A DNA stretch of 64,000 bases from Ciona intestinalis (taxonomy: Eukaryota > Chordata > Ascidiacea > Phlebobranchia > Cionidae). Each line of letters starts with the position of its first letter. Positions within the stretch are counted from its first letter, which is position 1. Position numbers and translations under genes: made by a program. The stretch spans positions 3,045,152-3,109,151 of the forward strand of contig NC_020174.2 of assembly GCF_000224145.3 (NCBI RefSeq), read 5' to 3'. Shown one piece after another: positions 15,001-22,863 of this stretch. The notes under the pieces were generated by a model. That model ran no database searches, had not been told where the DNA came from, and saw only the letters and a list, made by a program, of their open reading frames with translations.

Positions 15001-18000
15001 CTGTTGAAGCCAGTCGAAAATATCTTCATTTTCCAGCAACAGAACACACGTTTGCTCCAATTCGTATAGGAGGCCCTGATCCTCCAAAACAAGTAAAAAT
15101 ATTTATATCTTTTTCAATATTTTTAAATGAATGTAACATATTTACCCTCGCGTCGCAGGGCAACTACAGACCTTATAACATGGGTGTTCATACACCTCGT
15201 GCCCACTTTGTGGGTGATTATTGTTATGTGTAGTTTTAATTAGGCTTTGTCTCAGTGTAGTTTTGTAGCTTAAATTGTTACCCAAAACTTTATAGGGTAA
15301 CTAATATATTTGTTAAATTCATTTAAAAAAAANNNNNNNNNNNNNNNNNNNNNNNNNNNNNNNNNNNNNNNNNNNNNNNNNNNNNNNNNNNNNNNNNNNN
15401 NNNNNNNNNNNNNNNNNNNNNNNNNNNNNNNNNNNNNNNNNNNNNNNNNNNNNNNNNNNNNNNNNNNNNNNNNNNNNNNNNNNNNNNNNNNNNNNNNNNN
15501 NNNNNNNNNNNNNNNNNNNNNNNNNNNNNNNNNNNNNNNNNNNNNNNNNNNNNNNNNNNNNNNNNNNNNNNNNNNNNNNNNNNNNNNNNNNNNNNNNNNN
15601 NNNNNNNNNNNNNNNNNNNNNNNNNNNNNNNNNTCCCCGCTTGAAAGCAAAACTTACACTGTGAGTGTTGCATAAGTAAATTATAATTGAAACGTTTTGA
15701 ATGATATTTATTATTGCGAACGGTGATTTTATCGAACAGTGATTTTTTTTTAAAGTCTAAAAAAACCATAACGTGCCTCGCTGCAGGACTTAACACATAT
15801 AGAATAGAGTATTGTCTTAATGGTATTTGCTCCAATTCATTGTTGTCTAACTTGGTTGAAGCAATTGTCGTTAAGTGTCTTGCCCAAGGACTAACCAAAT
15901 GATAGCAGCGACGAGCCAGTGGTCACTAATGGGTAGTCCAAATTAACACCATATATAAAAAAATAAAAATATCTCAACAAAGTAATAACCTACAAAGTAA
16001 CATACATGGTAACTCTTAATCTGGCACAGGGTATATAAGACAGAACACCTGTGTTACAACGACTGTCGTTTTCCCAACGCGAGGATAAAGCAAGTTACAT
16101 TAATGTATTCAAATAATGTAGGTGGATATTCCAATAAATGTTGTTGGTGGTGAATCTGCATTGATAACTTTCAATGGAATCGGGTACGACACGAGGGTAA
16201 TGGGATCAACAATGGCGATTATGGATCAACATCCCGAATATAACTCGGTACCAAGTGAACAAAAAGTTCCTGTTCCTGGACAGGTTCGTTTTAAATAATC
16301 TTTTGGCTAAAAACGTATTTTTTTTTTCTGCCATTCATTAGGACAAGGGTATCCCAACAACTAAATTTTAATTATGTTTTTTGGTTGTTTTTTTCCTTTT
16401 TATTTGGTTGGTCATTTTTATGAGTTGTGTTATTATACCATTACTGCCACATGTACTTTATCTAAAACTTAAAAAAATATTTTTTTTTTGTTTTGAAAGA
16501 CATACAATTTAAGATTTTTTACTTTATTTGAAAGACATACAATTTATTTTTATAATAAATAAACTGCCTTTACCTTTTAGTTACTATTTCTATCCGAAGA
16601 GCGAATTAGTTTTGGGAATGTTCCGTTGTTCAGTCGATCTCGTCACATAGTTTTCCTCAACAATAAATCCATTGATCGGCATTTTTCTTATTCATGGCAC
16701 GCAGCTTCAGATGTTGTTAATGACGTAAGTTTTTTATATTTCTGGCGCCGTGGCTCAGTGGTTTAGGCTCCTACATCAAAACCAAAGTTTCCCTAGTTTG
16801 ATGAACGACATCCGTACTAATGCTAATCGGCGTGTGTGTCTTTGGGCAAGACACTTAACAGACATTGCTCCAACCCAGCAGTTACTAATGGGTTGTCCAA
16901 ATTGTAAGCTATATCAAAGCAAAAGTCATTGAAGTGGTAACACAAAGTTAAAAGTGTGGTAACTCGTAAGCTTGCAAGGATAAAAAGTGGTGCAAAACAA
17001 ACGTCTGACTGCGATGCACGGCACCAGGGGCATAAAAGATTTAAACAAGCTTTCCGGGTGTTGGGGTAATGAGCCAAATCTGGCATTAATCTCAGGTCCT
17101 TGACAAGAACTTTACCAATTAAAAAAAATAAATAAATAAAATGGGCCAACTCTGCCCCAAATCTCGGTTTTATAGTGTGCCTCACTGTAGTACCTCACCC
17201 ATTTACAATAGAATGAGTATATACAATGTTGGGGCAATGGGCCAACTCTGGCCTAAATCCATAGTCCCTGACAAGGACCTCACCTACATATAACAGAATA
17301 TTAATCGAATATAGGTTTTTCATGGTAGTTTTATTTGTAAAAGTTAATGAAGTTTAATGCAGGTACTACGTATTGAACCGGTCCATGGCTACCTGAAGCC
17401 TGGGCAATCAAAGATGACAAAAGTTACCTTCTATGCGACTGGTCAACCTGCATTTTATGATTTGGATCTGATTTGCGAGGTATTGTGTATGTGAAAACTT
17501 CTGTATCGCGGTTTAATTTATTTTAGTTAAAGTTAAACTATCGTTTTATGCTTGTAACAGATAGTGTGAAAATCAGTTTTAAAAGGTCATTTTCAAACAT
17601 TTGTAATCAAAGAAAAAAACACAAGGAAAAGGATAGAACATTTTTTTTTACATAGATAGAGGCAGAGATTTAGGAAAAATGTTTGAAATTAAATCACTAG
17701 AACGCAAAAAATAAGGTTTTTTTTACTCCAGTGATTCAATTTCACACCAATTTTTAAACAAGGTTGTCGTTTTCTGGAAATTTGGTGGTGCCTTTTTATC
17801 CCATTTGAGTATTTTTATTCATATTCAAATTTTTAAATTCCTTGGTATGCCCCTTTAAATTTATGCTTAAAATTTGGGTCAATTATAAAAATTGTAAAAG
17901 TACTTACCCAAGTGTATTATATGTGTGATGTTCTTTGTTCTTATATTGCCTTATGAAAGTTTTAAGGTCACTCAGTTCAAAAAGATGTTGAGACCAGTAG

Positions 18001-21000
18001 CACATAATTGTAATGATTCAAAAAACCCCACAAAGCTTAGGTTATATACTCATAGAATAAAACATGGAAAACATACATACAAAAAATAATGGGGAGAAAG
18101 TTAAGGAGTTTAAAGAGGACAGAAACATACAACTTAAAGGGGATAACATATAGACAGCTTTGCAATTTTATAGGGGACAACAAAATGGTTTGAGAAGTAA
18201 TGAAAGAATAACACCTTATATTTTAAGGTGGTGGATGAAATAAAAATGTCAAACTTCAAAACTGAACTTCAAGCTTGGGAGGCAGAACAGGAACGACAAT
18301 CTGTTGAATTTGTCATCTCTGAAGAAGACATTGTTGACACAACTGATACTCATGCGTCATCTGTGTCACCGCGAAGAAATCTTGAAAATATCTTAAACAA
18401 AAATAATTCTCGATTGAGGCTAACAGAGAGTCAGTTATCTACTGCACAAGTAAGCAAGTTTTAGATTTTTTTGCTTGTGTTATTATATTTCATTTTTTAT
18501 TTTAAAAAATGAAAAGTTAAGAAATTTTTTTTTAGAAAACAGAATGTTTACTTTAAAAAAAATGCATCTTCAACTTTATACTTAATTAGTATGCATGGGT
18601 ACTGTGGCACAGTTGCTGGGTACTTGCTTGAAAAAGTCACTATTTTAAAGTTAAAAAAAAATCTTAAAATAATATTCAAATGACCGGGGCCGTTGCATGG
18701 TGGTTAGCGCACCTGCCTGTAACCAATAGGTAATGGGTTCAAGGCTAGTCGCTGCTACCATTGTGGGCGTATTTTTCCTTGGGCAAGACACTTAATGGCA
18801 ATTGCTCCAACCCAGTGGTCACTAATGGGTTGTTTAAACTATTAGCCATACATAGAAAAATAAAAAAATTCCCCCCAAAATAATCATCTACAAAGTAACA
18901 TACATGGTAACTCATAAGCTGGCACGAGGTGTATGAAACAGAACACCCGTGTTTAACAACTGTTGTTTTTCCGGCCACGTCAGGTTAAAGTAAGGTACTT
19001 CAATCACTCACAAAGTTACATACATGCCAAAAAAGAAGCAAATAAATTTCATTTATTAATAATATAAGATCATAAACGCTACACTTGTTTCTTCCCATTA
19101 CAACTTTACCCCTCACAGGTGGATTACAAAACCTTCCAAACGCTTCCGCCAATCAGATTCGAGGACCCAGTCAAGTTGCCAAGCAACAGATCTCGATTGT
19201 TACGACACAAAGCCGATTCCGACGAGTGGGTTCAACCCCAACCCCCCCAGCCATTCATCTTCCACCTCGGAGTCACTGCAAGAACACACGGCATCGAAGA
19301 ATTTCGTAGCAATTTCGCCGAGCAAAGCAAAAATCATTTTATTGACAGGTTTTAAACTAGGTTTAAAATACAAGTAGTTAGACAGAAAGCGCCTCCTTTG
19401 AAGTCCCTTAAAATGTAACATGTAATTTTACTGATTAAGTTTTAATCCGTTTATATTCCACATGCTCTTTAAATGTAATTTAAAAACATCAAAACTTGCC
19501 CAAATTTAATGTTGCAGAACTTTTAATTTATTTTACTGCTTAATTTGTCTATTTTTAAAAGAGCAACCTTAATAAAATGTTAAGTTTTTGCCTAAAAAAT
19601 GTAAAGTTGTGCAGAAAAAAATTGTCAAATTATTATTTTTTTTATATATATTTTTTGCACTTTCACAGAACGCTTCAAATAAGTTGTCCTGTAGCGATAA
19701 AATCTCCAAGTGAACAATATTCATTGACTATCTGTGATGAAGAAGAAAAAGAAATTATTACATCAGTCATGTCGAATATCATCAGGTAAATCACAGACTG
19801 ATAATGATTATCATTTTTGTTTCTAATATAAGTTTAACTTGATAATAATTAAACATAAATGGCTCGTATGTCTGCTAGGTGTAGCGACCACGCTTATTTT
19901 CTTCCAACTAAGTGTAAATATGTTTTTACCCTCCTATCATGACCCAATCTTTCAGTCAATACTCTTTAAAGCCGACTCCCCCCCCCTCTATTTGGGGTCG
20001 GGTCGTGTCTTTACACACACTTTTATTTCTATTAGAAGTTTAACTTGATAATAATTAAACATAAATGGCTCGTTTGTGTGCTAGGTGTAGCGATCACGCT
20101 TTTTTTCTTATAATCAAATGTAAATATTTGTTATTGTAAGTGCGTTTAACAACTGTTGTTTTGTCGTTATATCCTGTCTTTTCGTTTAAAATAGTTTTAA
20201 ATCTTCGCTACCGTAATCGAATAGACAAATAAAGTTAATGTTACTATTTATTTATTAGCCCTAGCATGCTGTGTTGTTATAACATGTGTAGCCTTATCCC
20301 CCCCCCCAGACAATTGCAGCATTGGGTCAACTGAAAAAAGAGTAGTATTTTTATAGGAGATGCAAAAAATGTGTCCGCCGCTGATTTAACTATTTTGATT
20401 GACAGGGGGTTATTGGATGATCCAACTTTCCAAGTTGCTGCAAAAGATGCAGGTTCCGAACCAATTCCATACTTTCCGCAACTTGCACAAGAGAAAGAAC
20501 TTGAAGAAGTTGAAAAAACTAAAGAAGAAGGAAAGGAAACACCACATGACGAGGTAAAACATTTTAAACTGGATTTTTTCCATTCTAAACTGAGTAATTA
20601 GCCATCTGAGTTGAGAAATGGTCAAGATTCTTCCTAAAAATTAGGTGACCAGTGTTACTTTATATTAACCAAGAACAAAATCAAGGAATTGTAGACCACC
20701 CGATAACCGTAAAATGATTACAATGAAAATTAGGGTGGTCTATGTTTAAGTTGTACTAGTTTTTTAAAACGATTTGTTTTTTGTACTTTTACGCCATAAA
20801 GCAGCTGTAGTAGACAAATAGGTAATTAAAAATTTGTATAACAATGTTAATACAGTAAAAAAAATAACAGCTGCCATTCAAGTTTTAACCAAGTAATCTT
20901 AAATTTTCATTTTTTTAACCAAGAAATCTAAAAATTCAGGTTTCTGTTAAAACGCCGAAGAAACTAATGGATGAAATACTGAAGCAAAGTGAAGAGGTAA

Positions 21001-22863
21001 TGTGTGTGTTAAAAAATATGTTAAAACAAAATTAAGTACTCATGCAACAATGTATTTGCAGATTGTTATTATACCACAATATTTTGTCCTTACTATTCTA
21101 TAATGATGACTTTTATTCCCCCTTGGATTACGGTAGCAAAGATTGAAAAAATATAGCAACAAAATAACAGTTGTTAAAACACGCTTCCAGTTAAAAACAT
21201 ATTTACATTTAACTAAAAGAAAAAAATCGTGGTCACTACACCTAGCAGACAAACGAGCTATTTATGTTTAATTGTGATGATGATTGTCATTTGTTTGCCT
21301 AGCTTCATACGCCTCTCGATTGCAGTAACATAGATTGAAAAAAAATCTTTTATTACAGAGTCGTCCAATGTCACGTGATTCAAACACTACAACAGCTTCG
21401 GATAATAAATCACTTGCGCTCTCGTGTACTCACAAACAAATACAAGAACAAGAAATAAAAAGGTTGGACCTGATAAAAATGTTTTTACATTAACTAGAGA
21501 GGAGCTAATTTTAAACAAGTCTAATTTTAAACAACATCACATGTTCTGAATAAGTTTTAAACACAACCAGATTTTCATTTTTTTTAAGTTTCCTGTTTTT
21601 GAACAGAATTTGCTACTGCTTTTATTAGATAGGTTTTAACAATGTCGAGGTAAAAATTTTGCTTCAGCTACAACTAATGGGTTTAAAATGCTTGTAATAG
21701 AAAAATTATCAATCAATGTTTTTTTTTCTACTTATCTGCCTCATTTGCACTTAATATTAATAATAACTACTATAGTTAATGCAACTACTTAAAAAACAGT
21801 CTATCATTGATAAATTAACATGTTATTCACAAAAAAAGAAATACCATGATATTCACAAAAAAGAAATACCATGATATTCACAAAAAAGAAATACCATGAT
21901 ATTCACAAAAAAGAAATACCATGATATTCACAAAAAAGAAATAACATGATATTCACAAAAAAGAAATACCATGATATTCACAAAAAGGAAATAACATGAT
22001 ATTCACAAAAAAGAAATACCATGATATTCACAAAAAAGAAATACCATGATATTCACAAAAAAGAAATAACATGATATTCACAAAAAAGAAATACCATGAT
22101 ATTCACAAAAAAGAAATAACATGATATTCACAAAAAAGAAATACCATGATATTCACAAAAAAGAAATACCATGATATTCACAAAAAAGAAATAATATAAT
22201 ATTTACAGGAGTCCAATGTTTGGCGGAATTTTGGAAGAAATACTTTCATCTACAATCAGTAACATAATCGATGAAGCGTTAACTGGTGATGTCATACTTA
22301 CTGCTCGTCCACGTGTTGTCGCTTTACCGCCATCTCGCGGTCAAAGTGCCAGCAGCAGGTTAGGGGTTGAATAAATGTATTTATTTTTGCGTGGCTGGAA
22401 AATGACAGTTGTTATAATAAGGGTTCTGTTTTATACACCTCGTGCCTGCTAACAAGTTACTATGTATGTAACTTTATGGGTGATTATTTTTTATTTTGTA
22501 TGGCTGACAATTTGGACAACTCATTAATGACTCCTGGGTTGAATCAATTGCCGCTAAGTGTTTTGCTCAAAGACACATACGCCCACAATGGTAGCAGCTA
22601 AGAGCCTTGAACCCATTACCTCTGGATTATAAGCAGGTGCACTAACCAACTGTGCTACGGCGCCGGTATCTGTAAAAAATCTGGATTTTAAATCTCAGTA
22701 AAGTAGAATAGATTTATTAACATGTTTAACTTGTGGCTTACAAAGAATGTGAATATTTACCAGCTCATCGTTGTCGCACAAGAGTGGTTCCTCGAACAGT
22801 AGACGTCGTCGCCAACACAGCAAAAGTTCGGCCAAAAGAGGAAATTCTGCTAAATCACAATGA
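1..22863 (+). CDS. CFAP65: CFAP65 (CCDC108), cilia- and flagella-associated protein, 3' part
   Basis: This is a structural protein of motile cilia and sperm flagella, built from repeated immunoglobulin-like ASH/MSP domains. The visible exons, joined by GT-AG introns, are 1-71, 664-860, 1636-1761, 2077-2189, 2787-2895, 3178-3293, 3809-3958, 4529-4677, 5118-5244, 5768-5912, 6526-6665, 6984-7121, 7484-7576, 8445-8594, 9135-9359, 10216-10380, 10880-11034, 11437-11576, 12231-12311, 12865-13132, 13789-13904, 14373-14500, 14982-15092, a partial exon 15634-15660 after the gap, 16122-16283, 16581-16724, 17363-17479, 18228-18449, 19119-19348, 19669-19785, 20346-20553, 20940-20996, 21359-21462, 22209-22358 and 22764-22863 (TGA). 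They give about 1,616 codons; from memory human CFAP65 is about 1,925 residues, so the N-terminus and the gap piece are missing. Family-like stretches include FSWDVPPPF (exon 2), KYPHL (exon 3), VCPPWLLTLDV (exon 12), FLFPKD plus YWAETGE (exon 21) and ERISFGNVP (exon 26). The last exons are charged, then Ser/Arg-rich. Phases agree at every junction except exon 31 (see findings). CFAP47 or HYDIN are weaker alternatives. Confidence 0.85.
129..420 (-). repeat. tRNA-headed composite SINE, nearly full
   Basis: First of about 24 copies. Read 5' to 3', the element has a tRNA-like head with an A-box-like GTGGTTAGCGC and a B-box-like GGTTCAAGGCT. A middle part contains GGGCAAGACACTTAA, and a 3' domain contains GGTGTATGAAACAGAACACC, a short AACGACTGTCGTT palindrome and GCGAGGATAAAG, ending in a TTCATTCA-like tail. 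This copy is antisense to CFAP65 in intron 1. It may be the published Ciona SINE Cics-1 (name from memory). Confidence 0.8.
925..1243 (-). repeat. composite SINE, tandem 3' domains
   Basis: Antisense copy in CFAP65 intron 2. The 3' domain occurs twice in a row before the middle part, a configuration also seen at 10423 and 63632. Confidence 0.75.
1475..1600 (-). repeat. ATT-tailed retrotransposed repeat, 5'-truncated
   Basis: Member of a second dispersed family. Full copies run about 220 bp, from TTAGAAGTTTAACTTGATAA through TGTAGCGACCACGCTTATT and TAACAACTGTTGTTTTGTCG to ATCTTCGCTACCGTAATCGA, and end GACAAATAAAGTTATTATT with an ATT repeat tail. Variable 5' truncation with a constant 3' end is the mark of target-primed reverse transcription. 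The family is therefore a SINE or the 3' end of a LINE; no coding part is seen. Confidence 0.75.
1848..2050 (-). repeat. composite SINE with internal tandem triplication
   Basis: In CFAP65 intron 3. A block of about 37 bp containing TTAGACAACCCATTAGTG is present three times in a row (about 1948-2046), the third copy incomplete. The array stops about 27 bp before the exon at 2077. Confidence 0.75.
2245..2442 (-). mobile_element. TA-MITE (about 195 bp)
   Basis: First of about 31 copies. The consensus starts TATAGTAGGGTGGGGGAAG, continues ATGGGACACCTTTAGCAC, and ends in the inverse, GGTGTCCCATCTTCCCCC then ACCCTACTATA. The terminal inverted repeat is thus about 30 bp with TA at both ends. There is no coding capacity. 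A TA target duplication suggests a Tc1/mariner-like or other TA-targeting transposase. It may be the published Ciona MITE Cimi-1 (name from memory). I call plus orientation the one with TTTAGCACATAATATCC next to the left end; this copy is inverted. Confidence 0.85.
2505..2730 (+). repeat. ATT-tailed repeat, near full length
   Basis: Sense copy in CFAP65 intron 4, ending in an ATT-rich tail close to the exon at 2787. Confidence 0.75.
3470..3662 (+). repeat. composite SINE, lacking most of the head
   Basis: Sense copy in CFAP65 intron 6, from the B-box-like GGGTTCAAGGCT to GGATAAAGTTA, with the middle part shortened. Confidence 0.7.
4031..4203 (-). mobile_element. TA-MITE, right end lost
   Basis: The left terminal repeat is intact. 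The element ends in AAAAGGTGT where the other terminal repeat should begin, and runs straight into the repeat at 4203-4480. Confidence 0.75.
4203..4480. repeat. GGTGAGGTCC / GGCACTCTATG repeat, two to three diverged units
   Basis: Tandem diverged units contain GGTGAGGTCCAGCAGCATGG, GGCACTCTATGAGTCCTAG and a phrase like AGGCCAGAATCAGCCCATTG. The same family, with the phrases GTGGGTGAGGTCC and TTAGGCCAGATTT, recurs near 13520, 17030-17300, 46458-46515, 53340-53400, 57885-57965, 60945-61000 and 62278-62320. I do not recognise its class. Confidence 0.55.
4722..4863. repeat. rearranged SINE fragments
   Basis: A sense middle fragment (4722-4795) is followed by an antisense 3' domain (4803-4863). 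Part of the sense fragment directly follows the donor site of CFAP65 exon 8. Confidence 0.6.
5013..5117 (+). repeat. short minisatellite ending in the exon 9 acceptor
   Basis: Five diverged units of about 18-25 bp, each carrying TATGTTTTTTGA or a variant. The last unit reads into TTTGTTTCTTCAG, the 3' splice site of CFAP65 exon 9. Confidence 0.7.
5462..5735 (+). repeat. composite SINE, 3' domain duplicated
   Basis: Sense copy in CFAP65 intron 9 without the tRNA-like head. Two 3' domains follow each other; the second ends about 32 bp before the exon at 5768. Confidence 0.7.
6255..6486 (-). repeat. ATT-tailed repeat, full length
   Basis: Antisense, near-complete copy in CFAP65 intron 10; its 5' end (TTCTATTAGAAGTTTAACTT in sense) is about 40 bp before the exon at 6526. 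Confidence 0.75.
6770..6983 (+). repeat. degenerate TTTTCGTCATTCAC minisatellite ending in the exon 12 acceptor
   Basis: About seven loose units built on TTTTTCGTCATTCAC or TTATGTCATTCC in a T-rich background. The last unit (CATTCATGTCATTTACTTC) runs into the acceptor ATTATCAG of CFAP65 exon 12, so the array forms the polypyrimidine tract. Confidence 0.65.
7305..7425 (+). repeat. ATT-tailed repeat, 5'-truncated
   Basis: The copy starts at AAGCGTGTTTTAACAACTG and ends with the TTATT tail, about 60 bp before the exon at 7484. Confidence 0.7.
7617..7925 (+). repeat. composite SINE, full length
   Basis: One of the cleanest copies. The tRNA-like head GGCAAAGTGGTTAGGGCG begins at about 7623, the B-box-like TGAGTTCAAGGCT follows, and the 3' domain ends GGATAAAGCATGTTAC. 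Sense in CFAP65 intron 13. Confidence 0.85.
8240..8430 (+). repeat. composite SINE with middle deletion
   Basis: The head is joined almost directly to the 3' domain. The TTCGTTCATTCAATT tail stops about 15 bp before CFAP65 exon 14 and supplies its pyrimidine tract. Confidence 0.75.
8665..8870 (+). repeat. ATT-tailed repeat
   Basis: Sense copy in CFAP65 intron 14, from the AATAATTAAACATAAATAGC region to the ATT tail. A 70-bp SINE 3'-domain fragment follows at about 8914-8985. Confidence 0.7.
9387..9530 (+). repeat. 19-bp minisatellite just after the exon 15 donor
   Basis: About seven units of AAATAAATGCTTTTTTTTGT begin some 30 bp after the donor at 9360. This array sits at the 5' side of an intron, unlike the others. 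Confidence 0.75.
9720..9897 (+). repeat. ATT-tailed repeat, diverged
   Basis: Older copy with GTAGCGACCACGCTTAATTT and a degraded 3' end. The rest of this intron (9900-10215) shows nothing recognisable. Confidence 0.6.
10423..10625 (-). repeat. two tandem SINE 3' domains
   Basis: Antisense; two 3' domains each of about 95 bp, without head or middle. Confidence 0.7.
11080..11397 (+). repeat. composite SINE, full length
   Basis: Head CGGCGCTGTGGCAAAGTCG, B-box-like GGCTTCAAGGCT, 3' domain and TTCATTCA tail. The tail ends about 40 bp before CFAP65 exon 18. Confidence 0.85.
11577..12230. other. CFAP65 intron 18, no recognised element
   Basis: A 654-bp AT-rich intron. I see two inversely related stretches, near 11660-11690 (AATCTTTTAGAGG) and near 11785-11810 (TATTAAAAGATTAATCACAAC), which could be the ends of a small unclassified foldback element. 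Nothing else. Confidence 0.4.
12348..12862 (-). repeat. array of four ATT-tailed repeat copies
   Basis: Three short 3'-end copies (about 12348-12432, 12440-12528, 12548-12625) are followed by one longer copy (about 12645-12835), all antisense and head-to-tail. Each begins with TTTATTTG(T/C) and ATTACAGTAGCGAAGATT. The longest ends about 30 bp before CFAP65 exon 20. Confidence 0.75.
13178..13414 (+). mobile_element. TA-MITE carrying a nested ATT-tailed repeat
   Basis: Both ends are intact. At about 13332-13377 it is interrupted by an antisense 3' fragment of the ATT-tailed family (AATAATAATAA, then TTATTGGTCTCTTCGAT). The retrotransposition is therefore younger than this MITE insertion. Confidence 0.8.
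14014..14335 (+). repeat. composite SINE, full length
   Basis: Sense copy in CFAP65 intron 21. Its 3' end lies about 40 bp before the exon at 14373. Confidence 0.8.
14595..14945 (-). repeat. two tandem ATT-tailed repeat copies
   Basis: Antisense copies at about 14595-14765 and 14771-14950. The second lies about 35 bp before the exon at 14982. Confidence 0.75.
15125..15235 (-). repeat. SINE 3' domain fragment
   Basis: Antisense fragment of about 110 bp, just before the N gap. Confidence 0.6.
15333..15633. other. assembly gap, 301 N, in CFAP65
   Basis: A run of N interrupts CFAP65 between exon 23 (ends 15092) and a partial exon that re-emerges at 15634. The missing exon sequence includes at least the 5' part of that exon. 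Confidence 0.99.
15826..16105 (+). repeat. composite SINE, rearranged head
   Basis: An inverted middle fragment (15826-15925) is joined to a sense middle and 3' domain. The tail lies about 20 bp before CFAP65 exon 25. Confidence 0.7.
16742..16985 (+). repeat. composite SINE, diverged, 3' domain lost
   Basis: The tRNA-like head GGCGCCGTGGCTCAGTGG is clear. The element stops at TAACTCGTAAGCTTGCAAGG and lacks the rest of the 3' domain. Confidence 0.75.
17030..17300 (-). repeat. GGTGAGGTCC-type repeat, about three tandem units
   Basis: Units with GTTGGGGTAATGAGCC, TCTGGCATTAATC and CCTTGACAAGAACTT or close variants repeat about every 100 bp; same family as 4203-4480. Confidence 0.55.
17480..18227. 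other. CFAP65 intron 27, no recognised element
   Basis: A 748-bp AT-rich intron. I see no copy of the three main repeat families and no exon-like open stretch. Confidence 0.5.
18684..19000 (+). repeat. composite SINE, full length
   Basis: Head GCATGGTGGTTAGCGCACC, B-box-like GGGTTCAAGGCT and full 3' domain; sense in CFAP65 intron 28. Confidence 0.8.
19825..20245 (+). repeat. two ATT-tailed repeat copies in tandem
   Basis: The first copy (19825-19930) loses its 3' half; the second (20029-20245) is near complete. Between them is a short stretch with a run of C (about 19978-19986). Confidence 0.7.
21095..21275 (-). repeat. ATT-tailed repeat, antisense
   Basis: Near-complete copy in CFAP65 intron 32, followed by a second short 3' fragment at about 21290-21345 close to the exon at 21359. 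Confidence 0.7.
21820..22208 (+). repeat. 25-bp minisatellite ending in the exon 34 acceptor
   Basis: From 21841 to 22190 there are 14 units of exactly 25 bp (ATACCATGATATTCACAAAA plus AAGAA), preceded by one partial unit. The main variants are ATACC and ATAAC at the unit start; one unit has AGGAA. The last, degenerate unit (22191-22208) ends ATATTTACAG, the 3' splice site of CFAP65 exon 34, where normal units have ATATTCACAA. Confidence 0.95.
22378..22667 (-). repeat. composite SINE, full length
   Basis: Antisense in the last CFAP65 intron. The head in sense is GGCGCCGTAGCACAGTTGG, near a canonical tRNA A-box. Confidence 0.85.

Noticed and set aside
21820-22208. CRISPR array
   Set aside because: Direct 25-bp units without spacers, in a eukaryotic intron; it is a minisatellite.
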